Assembly (NCBI RefSeq): GCF_963924675.1 | Contig: NC_089238.1 | Span: 24,657,815-24,721,814 of the forward strand | DNA: 64,000 nucleotides | Direction: 5' to 3' | Source: Phocoena phocoena | Taxonomy: Eukaryota > Chordata > Mammalia > Artiodactyla > Phocoenidae | In this document: one piece after another, positions 1 to 8,809 of the stretch | How positions within the stretch are numbered: the stretch's first letter is position 1 | Layout: each line of letters starts with the position of its first letter | Notes under the pieces: generated by a model | Told to the model about the DNA's origin: nothing | Databases searched by the model: none | What the model saw: only the letters and a program-made list of their open reading frames with translations | Program-made: the position numbers and the translations under genes

Positions 1-84
1 TTCAAAGCATTTGGTAGTAGTTACTGAGGTCTTTGCTATATGTGGTGGATTAGTGTAGAGGAAGGGTTGGAGAAGTTATATGGG

Positions 85-255
85 GTTAATACTCACAGCT
101 TTATAGCCAGCCTGTGAGGAAGGTAGGATAAAGGTTGTTTTCCCCTTGTACATGTGGAAAAAGTGAGGTTGAGGAAGGCTAAGGATGTGTCAGGGTCACA
201 AAGCAAGTGTGTGCAGGAGCTCAGAACCCAGGTCTGCAGCATTCCACATCCTCTG
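85..255 (-). repeat. MIR-like SINE fragment
   Basis: An antisense MIR pattern is visible: a 'gaaaaagtgaggttgagg' core, then 'gtcacaaagcaag' and 'cagaacccaggtctgc', in the order expected for reverse-complemented MIR. Divergence is high, so boundaries are approximate. Confidence 0.4.
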
Positions 256-884
256 TCTGGGTGGGTGAGCTTAGGCTGGGGAAGAGGCTGGGGCAGGCAG
301 TTGGCCCGCTTATTCCAGAGGAAGCTATGGTGCATTTTCCCTGCCCTAAAATTGTTGTGTCTTTTGCTATATTTTACTAACACCCAATTCAGCGAACTTT
401 GAGAAAAACTGACTAACCACACATAGATGCATTTTAAGCCCCTTCTATTCCCATGGGGGGAAAAGCTCTGTTCTGATGTAGGACTTTGAAATTACAGGTA
501 AAACCCCAGTGAGCTCTAAATTATCCTCATATGACCCAGAGAGCAGAAGGGGGACCTCGTCTGAATCTCCAGACCTGCTGTGTACATTTCCTGGGCTTGC
601 TTCTATCCCAGGTATGTCAGAGACACTAGGAATTTAAAGCACATGTGACAGACACAGGCCTGATGGTGAGCTTTGACCCAGGGCCAGCAGAGATTCTATT
701 TTTTTCATTCTGTCCCTTGCTCTGATGGACAGAGTCTCACTTATTGGGCTGACACAGAGGATCAGACTAAGCAGAGACAGTGGCTAAAAGCTGACTGTGA
801 AACAGAAGGTGTTAAGAGGGTTTTTCTGATTGCAGGGAAGGCAAAAATAGGAGAATGACATGCAAACACCTTATTTAGAGTAGC
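256..884. other. Unassigned non-coding sequence
   Basis: No recognisable gene, exon or repeat family. Short open frames here show no family resemblance. Confidence 0.5.
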
Positions 885-1110
885 CGTTCATCTCCCTACC
901 ACTCCCTGCTGCGTCACTCTCATTCCTATTGTCTTCACAGCATTGGTCCTGCTCTGAAATTTCTTATTCTTTGTTTTCTTACTTGTTTTGTCTGTTTCCT
1001 CACTAAATTGTAAGCTCCATGAGAGCAGGGATCTGGTCTACCTTGACCACTTCTTCTAGAACAGCGTCTGGCACAGAGGTGCCTGATACCTAGTCACTGA
1101 AATCACAAAC
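885..1110 (+). repeat. L2 LINE 3' end fragment
   Basis: Sense L2 3'-end wording is visible: 'tgtaagctccatgagagcag' followed by 'agaacagcgtctggcacag', preceded by a pyrimidine-rich stretch typical of the L2 3' region. It is an ancient, 5'-truncated copy. Confidence 0.6.
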
Positions 1111-1229
1111 AAGGAAGTGATTACCTTAAAGCGGTGTTGAGAGAGGTCACCTGGGAAGCAGGACAGATAATGGACATGGCTGTGGATGTGGCTAAACTTA
1201 CCAAGAACCAAAGAAACTCAGAGAATCGC

Positions 1230-1322
1230 ATAGGGTGGTGCCTCAGTCTATGGGCTTTGGATTTAGACCTGGTATCAAGTCCCAACACCTCATCCCAATT
1301 TCCTCATCTGTAAATGGGTTAA
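1230..1322 (+). repeat. MIR SINE fragment
   Basis: Sense MIR signature: 'gggctttggatttagacctgg' region followed by 'ttcctcatctgtaaatggg'. The MIR core is diverged. Confidence 0.5.
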
Positions 1323-1324
1323 GA

Positions 1325-1660
1325 ATATTTCTTGAGTACCTTCTCAGTGCCAGGATCCATGCTAGGTTCTGGTGATCTGGAGAAATCTACCACTCCTGTG
1401 GACAGAATTCAGGCAGATGTCCACTCCTGCAAGTAAACAAATGAGTACATCCTCTGTGAGAACTGAAAAGGAAGAATAACAAGGGTTACTCATCTGGATG
1501 GTCAGAGAAGAGCTGAAGGATAGAGCTGAAGCCTGCCTGAAGGTGTGTGCAGAGGGGTGTCAGATAAGGGGAAGGGCATGCACCAAAGATGGAACAGTAA
1601 CTAGATGTCACAGCATATACAAGATGTAGTGGGGCCAGAGGCAAGAGATGAGTGTGGAGA
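1325..1660 (-). repeat. L2 LINE fragment (antisense)
   Basis: Antisense L2 3'-end signature 'ttgagtaccttctcagtgcc' continues into the purine-rich part of L2 ('gcctgcctgaagg...ggccagaggcaagagatg'). Old and diverged. Confidence 0.5.
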
Positions 1661-1684
1661 GATAGGCATAGGCCAGATATGTCT

Positions 1685-1815
1685 CCATTCATTCATTCGC
1701 TCATTCAGTTATCCAACACATTTACTGAGTGCCTTCCATAGGTCAGAAATTATTCTCAGCACTGCGGATACAGTGGCAGAAAAACAGCAAATTCCCTGCC
1801 CTTAAGATCATCTAT
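1685..1815 (-). repeat. L2 LINE, left part (split copy)
   Basis: Antisense L2 beginning 'cattcattcattcgctcatt' and running through 'tttactgagtgccttccata' to 'aaattccctgcccttaag'. The expected continuation ('...gataagtgctatggagaaaaata') resumes at 2325, so the copy is split by about 500 bp of later insertions. Confidence 0.65.
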
Positions 1816-2325
1816 GCTACTAAGGATGTAACGTACACCGTGATGACCACAGTTACCATTGCTGTATGATATATATGAAAGCTGTTAAGAGAGTACATCC
1901 TAAGAGTTCTCATTATAAGGTGAAATTTTGTTCTCTTTATTTTTTCCATTTCTTTTTTTTGCGGTACTCAGGCCTCTAGCTGTTGTGGCCTCTCCCATTG
2001 CAGAGCACAGGCTCCGGACGCGCAGGCTCAGCGGCCATGGCTCATGGGCCCAGCCGCTCCGCGGCATGTGGGATCTTCCAGGACCAGGGCACGAACCTGC
2101 GTCCCCTGCATCGGCAGGTGGACTCCCAACCACTGTGCCACCAGGGAAGCCCCTCCGTTTCTTTTTATTGTATCTATATGAGATAATGGATGTTTGCTAA
2201 ACCGATTGTGGTAATCATTTCACAATATATATGTCAAATCTTTATGATGTACACCCGAAACTCATACAGTGATATATGTCAATTATGTCTCAGTAAAACT
2301 GGGGGAAAAAAAGCATCTATTCTAG
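1816..2325 (+). repeat. L1M 3' end nested in L2
   Basis: The part outside the nested SINE ends 'tgatgtacacccgaaactc' ... 'gtctcagtaaaactggggg' plus an A-run, the 3' end of an older L1 (L1MA-like) in sense orientation. It sits exactly between two halves of an antisense L2, so it is the inserted element. A CHR SINE interrupts it at about 1952-2153. Confidence 0.55.
1952..2153 (-). repeat. CHR SINE (cetacean tRNA-derived)
   Basis: Reverse-complement CHR: a T-run (its poly-A tail), then 'gcggtactcaggcctc', the CpG-rich body, and the end 'ccaccagggaagcccc', which is the 5' head GGGGCTTCCCTGGTGG on the minus strand. A short T-rich direct repeat flanks it, too low in complexity to be sure of the target-site duplication. 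Confidence 0.9.
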
Positions 2326-2520
2326 ATGGGTAAGACAGATGATAAAACAATAACCAGAATAAGTAAATTATTGAGTATGTTAGAAAATGATAAAAGCTGT
2401 GGAGAAAAATAAAACAAAGGAGGGGGCATAGGGAATGCCGTGGGGAGGAGTGTTGCAGTCTTACGTAGTGTGGTCAGGGCATGCCTCAATGAGACTTGAA
2501 AGGAGGCAATTCCCATAAAG
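2325..2520 (-). repeat. L2 LINE, right part (split copy)
   Basis: Continuation of the antisense L2 at 1685-1815: 'gataaaagctgtggagaaaaa' followed by 'ggagggggcatagggaatgc' and an 'aatgagacttgaaagg' stretch, in the order of the L2 3' region. Confidence 0.6.
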
Positions 2521-2586
2521 ATATAGAGATTTCAGCAAAGGGCTGGTACGCAGTAGGGACTCCAGAAGCCAGTTAGCCAATTAACC

Positions 2587-2690
2587 ATGATGAGGAAGAT
2601 GATGATGAGGGTGATAATGATGGAGATGGTGATGGTGATGATGTTGGTGATAATGGAGATGATGATGGAGAAGATGAAGGAGAAGGACAA
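2587..2690 (+). repeat. GAT/GGT trinucleotide microsatellite
   Basis: Imperfect trinucleotide repeat of ATG, GAT, GGT and GAG units over about 100 bp. It produces spurious Met/Asp-rich and His-rich open frames on the two strands. Confidence 0.9.
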
Positions 2691-2703
2691 AGAGAACGGG
2701 GAG

Positions 2704-2919
2704 GGCTTCCCTGGTGGTGCAGTGGTTGAGAGTCCACCTGCCGATGCAGGGGACATGGGTTCGTGCCCCGGTCCGGGAGGATCCCACGTGCCACAGAGCG
2801 GCTGGGCCGGTGAGCCATGGCCACTGCGCCTGCGCGTCCGGAGCCTGGGCTCAGCAGCGGGAGAGGCCACAGCGGTGAGAGGCCCGCGTACCGCAAAAAA
2901 AAAAAAAAAAAAAAAAAAA
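2704..2919 (+). repeat. CHR SINE with perfect target-site duplication
   Basis: Full-length sense CHR: starts 'gggcttccctggtggtgcag', keeps the tRNA-like B-box 'ggttcgtgcc' and ends 'cgcgtaccgc' plus a 25 bp A-tail. The direct repeat 'agagaacggggag' lies at 2691-2703 and again at 2921-2933, identical over 13 bp. That is a clear LINE-mediated insertion signature and indicates a comparatively recent insertion. Confidence 0.95.
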
Positions 2920-2934
2920 GAGAGAACGGGGAGG

Positions 2935-3739
2935 AGTCAGTAATGGGAAGTCCTTTGCAAGAACTGTTTCCTGACCAGCCCGTCACCAGGAAGTTGCGTT
3001 CTCTCTGTTTGCTCTCTGTTTCCTCCAGCCCTTGGGCCTGGCAGCGTCTCATGCGGCCGTTTCCGGCCCCAGAAAAGGTGCACAAATAGTGGCCAATTCC
3101 TTCAGAAATTCATCTTCCAAAATTGCTTTCCATCCATTTTGCTCCAATTCCGTTTTATTTATTACCTAGCGGTGAGCAAGCAGATGGAGCCATTGTTTTC
3201 TCGGAGCTGCTTGAAAGAGACGCATTGCAATCGTGCAGCAGGCTCGGGCGCTGATTTATGGGCTCTGTGCCCCAGGAGCCAGGGCCGATGCCCCTTCCCG
3301 CACCTACGGCTGGCAGAATGTAACACTGTCTGGCCTGACTTCGTGGGCTGCCATTTGGGGAGGTGCCACAGGTGCCGACATGTTACCTGGTCAAAGACCC
3401 CTTACCCGCTCCCATCCTGTGCCCGCGTTGAAGTCCCTCCCTCCAGGCCTCTAACCCTGGTATCACCTCAGTGAGCAGGCTGGAGAAAAAATGTTTCTCA
3501 AGACAAAGGCAATTCCTCCTGACAAAGGAAACGCCAGACCACATCTTTAATCATCTGAGCTTTCAGAGAGCTTCTCGGTTGGGCCATTTAGAAGTTATTA
3601 TAGAAGCTAATCTCTTCTTTGACATTTTCTATTGAATTTTCAGTTCCCTCATTCAAACTTGAAAAGATTACGACCCCATAATGTGGCCTATAAACCCACA
3701 TTATAACTACCAATTGGACCAAATCTTTTTCTTTCCTGC
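2935..3739. other. Unassigned sequence, partly GC-rich
   Basis: No repeat or gene recognised. The part at about 3120-3470 has an uneventful, single-copy look. An open frame of about 110 codons there shows no recognisable protein motif. Confidence 0.4.
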
Positions 3740-3890
3740 TTTCTTGGTGTGTGACTGGGTAAGCTGTCAGACTTCTCCAGGCCTTAGTTCCCACATCTGT
3801 AAAATGGGGTGGCTCTTGGTGGCGAGGAGTCAGCACATGTGGACTGCTTAGCTCTACATCAGGTGCGTGATGAACGTTCAAGAGATGTTA
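3740..3890 (+). repeat. MIR SINE fragment
   Basis: Sense MIR signature: 'tgtgtgactgggtaagctg' ... 'ttcccacatctgtaaaatgg' ... 'tgcgtgatgaacgttcaag'. Confidence 0.55.
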
Positions 3891-5050
3891 CCTAGTATCG
3901 TTTAAAAATATGATGATTGTCTTTCCTGTCAGAGCTAAATTTCCTCTGTCAATTTGGAATCTGCAAGCCAGCTGAGTTTCTACCCACGTGACTTAGGACG
4001 GCTATTTTATTCAAACTGACCCTCATATTTTATAACTATGAAATGAGGAGAGCAACCTCCCCCCTAGGGCTCTGGAAAGAAAAGAAACACTATATGTAGA
4101 AGTACATTAAAAAGTACATCGTAAAAGTCCAAATCCCTGAATAAAGGCTGGGTACTGCCATCTTTTTATAAATAAGGTCTGCATTTATTTTCAAGGTAGA
4201 TCTATTGCCCAACAGAGACACACACGGGCCTCCTGCAGCCCTCTGCCTACCTTCACACAGGGTCTTGTGTCCTCTCCTCCAATGCCTGGCAGCCTTGGGT
4301 GACAGGGACAGAGTGAGCCCCCTCCCCTCCCTGAAGGCTTCCCCTAAAAATATTCTGCAGGAGGTGAGTCTGGGGTTCTCCTTGGTTCAGATGACTTCAG
4401 CATATTTGGGGGACTCATAGGAAACCCCCACTTAGCAATCAAGAGTCTGGAGTCTTGGCTGCTACAAGATTAGGAAGTGGTTGGCTTCCTATTTTATTTC
4501 TCTCATATGATCTCCTGGCTTTTCTCCCAGCTTTTCTCCTATTTTGTTATTTGCTTGATAACTGAATGATGCTGGGCCCAGGGAGAGACCTAAAGAGCCA
4601 GAAGGCTAGGAAGTTCTGAATCTTCAGTGTTTTGGAGGACGCAGACGATGGTACTGTGACGCGAGCTCCCAGGACGGGAGGCAAATGTTGCAGTCGGGGA
4701 GGAGTATGGTGGAAAGCTCGTCCATATTGGTCCTCCTGGTGGTGTTGCCTTCCTGTGTCTCTTTCTCCTGCCATCTTCCCATCAAAACGTGTCACACCGA
4801 GAGGGAGCTAGATTGGGAATGTCAGCTTATAACATCTGTGTGAGAGCTCCTCTCCCTGAATCGGTCCTGACCTATGATGTAAGGTAATTCCTAACACATG
4901 GAAGACTTTCGGGATCGATATAATCTCCAAAGATTCTCCCAGGCCAATTGTGCCCTATGTCTCTGTCTCAGAAACCTAAGCTCCCTTGCGGTTACAGCCT
5001 TAAGAGGATGTGTCCTGTCTAATGAGCCCCTTTTTCTTCATATGTTCTAG
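3891..5050. other. Unassigned sequence
   Basis: A possible very diverged MIR lies near 3960-4090. Otherwise no gene, exon or repeat could be supported. Confidence 0.4.
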
Positions 5051-5089
5051 ATCAGCAGAGCCCAATAAAACTTTCTGCAGTGATGGAAC

Positions 5090-5212
5090 TGTTTTATATC
5101 TGTGCTGTGCAATATGGTAGCCACTGGCCACAAGTGGTTATTGAGCACATGTGGCTCATGTGGCTGAGGGACTGAATTTTTAATTTAATTTAATTCATTT
5201 AAATAGCCACAT
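5090..5212 (+). mobile_element. Non-autonomous DNA transposon, left half
   Basis: The left end 'ctgtgctgtgcaatatggta' matches, as an inverted repeat, the right end at 5571-5602, whose reverse complement reads 'gctgtgttgttcaatacagt'. The interior is AT-rich with repeated TTTAA. This is a short inverted-repeat (MITE-like) element split by an L1; the family is not assigned. Confidence 0.5.
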
Positions 5213-5559
5213 TGACCATATGATATCACTTATATGTGATAAGTGTATCACATTTGTATCACAACACAAATGAACATATCTATAAAACAAACATACTCAC
5301 AGACATAGAGAACAGACTTGTGGTTGCCAAGGAGCTGGGGGTAGAGGGATGGAGTGCGAGTTTTGGGATTAACAGATGCAAACTCTTATATATAGAATGG
5401 ATAAACAACAAGGTCCTACTGTATAGCACAGGGAACTATAGTCAATATCCTGTGATAAAACACAATGGAAAAGAATATGAAAAAGAATATATATCATTTT
5501 CCTGTACAGCAGAAATTAACACATTATAAATCAACTATACTTCAATAAAATTTTTAAAA
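5213..5559 (+). repeat. L1 3' end, 5'-truncated, nested
   Basis: Sense cetartiodactyl L1 3' UTR: 'gatatcacttatatgtgata', 'cacagacatagagaacagac', 'actgtatagcacagggaact', 'aaatcaactatacttcaata' and an A-rich end. Flanking 'aaatagccaca' (5201-5211) and 'aaatagccata' (5560-5570) are the probable target-site duplication and lie inside the host DNA transposon. Confidence 0.85.
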
Positions 5560-5605
5560 AAATAGCCATACTGTGGCTAGGGCTACTGTATTGAACAACA
5601 CAGCT
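5560..5605 (+). mobile_element. Non-autonomous DNA transposon, right half
   Basis: The right terminal inverted repeat, 'ggctactgtattgaacaaca' with 'cagc', mirrors the left end near 5099. It was displaced about 350 bp by the L1 insertion. Confidence 0.5.
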
Positions 5606-6520
5606 TTCAACAGTCTCTCCTTTGTTTCACGGAGTCACTATTTGGCCAAAAGGAATTGCTTGAGGGACTCCAAGTTGCCAGCCCCCATGCCAGGCTCTGC
5701 AGGGGACAGATGAGAAGAGAAGGCTTAGTGCCTCCTCCATGCATCGGAAAGGTTTCACTTCTCACCTGGGAGGAAAGGTGGAGAAGGAGCAATTGAAGGC
5801 AGAAGCAAGTGCCGGGGGAAGAAGCTGAGGATGCTGTTAGTCTTGTCTGCCAAACAGAGAATGAGTTCCTGGACGGCAAGGGTCAGCTCAGCCCAGGCTG
5901 AGTGCACAGTGATTGCCTAATAAGGACAGAAATGCTAAGAGGGACACACAGTCTTTAGTCAGGGGCCCACTCAGCCATCTGGGCATCTTGGCATGGCAGG
6001 GAGTGATGGAAGGTAGGAACTCCTTGGAGCTGATACCTGGTCCTGTCTCAGGAGAGAACCAGGACACAAATACCGTCTCATCCCCAGAAAAACCCCAGGG
6101 CACCACCCCCCAGCCCACTTAGCGGCACCAGTTCCCAGTGCTCATAAGAAATGACCCATGACATCCAAACTTAGTTCCTTTCCATGACTCTTTCCGGAAG
6201 GGTGATCTGGCTGAACTCTCTGGCAGATACCAGGGGCACATTGCAGCCTCCTTCCCTGATGGCTTTAATCACCAAGAAATCATTGAGGCCTGCTGGCTTG
6301 CTGGCCTCTCTGCGCAGGGCAGGTGGGTTCTGCCCCTCTATCCAGGAGGAGCGGTTTCCCTGAGTCACAATCAGCTCTGACTCTCCCTGGGAGCTGAGCC
6401 TCCCTCTGCTTTTGCCCAGAATAGACAGTCTCTTCTTTCAGGACAACAACTCTTGCTCCATGAATGTCAGAGTAGATTTTTTGTTGTTGTTGTTAACAAT
6501 TATTGTGAAAAATTTCTCCA
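5606..6520. other. Unassigned sequence
   Basis: No gene or repeat recognised. Short open frames on both strands lack family features. Confidence 0.4.
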
Positions 6521-6529
6521 ACTTGTGCA

Positions 6530-6705
6530 GGAAGCAAATGACTATACCATTTATTTAATAAATACTCATAGTGTTTTCTATGTGCCAAGACTGTTCTATG
6601 TGCTTTACAAATATGAATGTGGCTCCGAATTATAACAAAGCCGGGAGGCAGCTCTGTTCTGAAGATTGAGGAAGCCGAGGCGCTAGTAACTGAATTAGCT
6701 GGTGG
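6530..6705 (-). repeat. MIR-like fragment (antisense)
   Basis: Antisense MIR/L2-like string 'tttaataaatactcatagtg' ... 'tctatgtgccaagactg' followed by 'gattgaggaagccgagg' and 'ctagtaactgaattagctgg'. Confidence 0.45.
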
Positions 6706-6717
6706 GTGAACCTGAAG

Positions 6718-6830
6718 GGTGACCATCCATCCCAATTTGCCTGGGACTGGGGGGTTGCCTGGGACATGGGACTTTTGGTGCTAAAACCAGAACACTTCCG
6801 GGTAAACCAGGATGAGTATTTGGTCATCCT
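6718..6830. mobile_element. Palindromic MITE-like DNA element
   Basis: The two ends are imperfect inverted repeats of about 35 bp: left 'ggtgaccatccatcccaatt' with 'tgcctgggact', right end (reverse complement) 'ggatgaccaaatactcatcc' with 'tggtttacccgg'. About 113 bp with no coding capacity, consistent with a non-autonomous DNA transposon. Family not assigned. Confidence 0.5.
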
Positions 6831-6953
6831 ATACCCTGGAGAAGTTTGGCTCTAGAGTTCCTGCTTTTAATCTCCATGCTCTGTCTTCTCAGTGTGGGCA
6901 CTGAGGGTACCTGGCAGAAGGTCAGTGAATCAGAGTTAGCTTTGTCCTAAAGA

Positions 6954-6967
6954 CAGATATATATCTG

Positions 6968-7014
<47 letters not shown>

Positions 7015-7064
7015 ATCTATATATATGTATATATAGCTGTATATATATGTATATAGCTTTGTCA
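6954..7064 (+). repeat. (TATC)n / (TA)n microsatellite
   Basis: About ten perfect ATCT units followed by a TA/TG-rich stretch. The short string 'atagctttgtc' recurs three times between 6950 and 7095 next to TA-rich runs, suggesting local duplication. Confidence 0.95.
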
Positions 7065-7094
7065 TATATTTGGCCCATATATATAGCTTTGTCC

Positions 7095-7205
7095 TATAGT
7101 TTTATTCTATAGATGAGAAAGCTGAGGCATGGCTGATACTCACCCAGACCTCAAGCAAGTCAGAAGCAGAAATGGCACTGCACCTTGATCTACCAAGTCC
7201 CAGCC
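7095..7205 (-). repeat. MIR SINE fragment (antisense)
   Basis: Antisense MIR core 'tctatagatgagaaagctga' with 'ggcatgg' and 'caagcaagtcagaagcag'. Confidence 0.55.
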
Positions 7206-8072
7206 CGGGGATCAGTTCATAGGTTTCTGGAATTTCTTTATTCATTTAAACCCCATATCTACGGAAAAGGGATTCACGTCCTATAGGAAAGGACGTGAGA
7301 ACAAGTTGCCAAAATACAGGCAGCAAAAGAAAATCATGCCCAGGGTTTAATGCGAATACACCAGCTTTAGTAGGTAATTTGGCCTTGGGCTTACTGGCAC
7401 CCACAGTATAAAAGGAACGCCGTCAGAGTTTCCTCTGAGGAGCCAGAGTGTTATTATTGTTTATAGCTGAATTAAACTCCACTCAAGATTCTTCGATAGA
7501 AACTATTTACTAGGAGAGGGTGCTTAGTGCTAGTTTCCTGCGAAGGCAGAAGCATATTTCCATGGCCGCCCATACCATCCCTTTCTAAAAGCCAGGGCAT
7601 CTGCTTAAGGTACAAGTCAGGAAAGTGACCCAGAAAGTGGCTAAGCTAGGGTGGTCCAGGTTTGAAGACCTCTGAGGGCTCAAATATAATCCCAAAATCT
7701 CTGATGCAGGGGTGCGCCTTATACAACAGTTACAACCAATGGTTTAGGGGCCTGGAGGTCCGCCTGCTCCTCTCAGCTGCCACCACAGCCTGAGGCTTTC
7801 CCAAGAGCCACAAAGACTCTGGAGTGAATTCTCTGCTCTGGGTCCTGCCTGAGGACAGAACCAGACCTTTGGAAGCCTGACTGGCAATTCCCTGGCCTTG
7901 AGGGCACCCTGAGCTTTAGGGTGGGTGCCCACCAGCATTGCCTCATCCTACCCTGTATTCCAGAGGCCAGGTCTCAGCTGGGCAAAAGCGGGCATTCCCT
8001 GGTACCCTTGCCTGAGGCTGGAGGATGGTTGACTGCTCAGCCAGAAACGATCTGATTCATCCTTGTTAGTTT
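7206..8072. other. Unassigned sequence
   Basis: No gene or repeat recognised apart from a small perfect hairpin at 7274-7298. Confidence 0.4.
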
Positions 8073-8080
8073 CTCATCAC

Positions 8081-8299
8081 GTTTTATTGTTTGTTTGTTT
8101 GTTTTTTTGCGGTACTCGGGCCTCTCACTGTTGTGGCCTCTCCCTTTGCGGAGCACAGGCTCCGGACACGCAGGCTCAGTGGCCATGGCTCACGGGTCCA
8201 GCCGCTCCGCAGCATGTGGGATCTTCCCGGACCGGGGCACGAACCCGTGTCCCCTGCATCGGCAGGTGGACTCTCAACCACTGTGCCACCAGGGAAGCC
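8081..8299 (-). repeat. CHR SINE (antisense)
   Basis: T-rich tail with TTTG units at 8086-8107, then 'gcggtactcgggcctctcac', a CHR body close to the others in the window, and head complement 'ccaccagggaagcc'. Direct repeat 'ctcatcac' at 8073-8080 and 8300-8307 is the probable target-site duplication. Confidence 0.93.
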
Positions 8300-8564
8300 C
8301 TCATCACATTTTTTGTTGGCTTTTCTTTTAAACAATTTCTTGGGTTTCTTTTAAGGTCGAGGAGGAGGATGCCACTGGGGGAGGTGGGAGAGCCCCACCC
8401 TAATCAAATCTGAGCGGAGACAGGGTAAAAATTAACCTTCATTTGAATGTGTAAACAAACACTGCGCTTTGTAACTTCCAGCTGTCCTTGGCTTGGGCCG
8501 CTGAGGAACAGCCCAAGGTAATTCATCTGCCAGGTCTCTTCACGGCAGGAAAAACTTTCTTCTT

Positions 8565-8793
8565 CTTTTTTTTTTAACACCTTTATTGGAGTATAATTGC
8601 TTTACAATGTCGTGTTAGTTTCTGCTGTATAACAAAGTGAATCAGCTATAAGTATACATATATCCCCATATCCCCTCCCTCTTGCGTCTCCCTCCCTCCC
8701 ACCCTCCCTCTCCCACCCCTCTAGGTGGTCACAAAGCACTGAGCTGATCTCCCTGTGCCATGCGGCTGCTTCCCACTAGCTATCTGTTTTACA
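8565..8793 (-). repeat. L1 3' UTR, 5'-truncated
   Basis: Antisense L1 3' end: T-run, 'aacacctttattggagtata', 'tagtttctgctgtataacaa' and 'cttcccactagctatctg', collinear with the full-length L1 at about 24.86-25.08 kb. 'gaaaaactttcttctt' (8549-8564) and 'gaaaaactttattctt' (8794-8809) form a 16 bp target-site duplication with one mismatch. Confidence 0.93.
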
Positions 8794-8809
8794 GAAAAAC
8801 TTTATTCTT

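Noticed and set aside
2755..2790. tRNA-like A/B-box signal
   Set aside because: Part of the tRNA-derived head of the CHR SINE, not a tRNA gene.
2573..3085. 170-codon minus-strand frame with Pro/Ser/His-rich tail
   Set aside because: Composite of a CHR SINE and the GAT microsatellite read on the opposite strand, so not a gene.
8063..8413. Open frames of 78-116 codons
   Set aside because: All are translations of a CHR SINE. Near-identical peptides arise from every CHR copy in the window.
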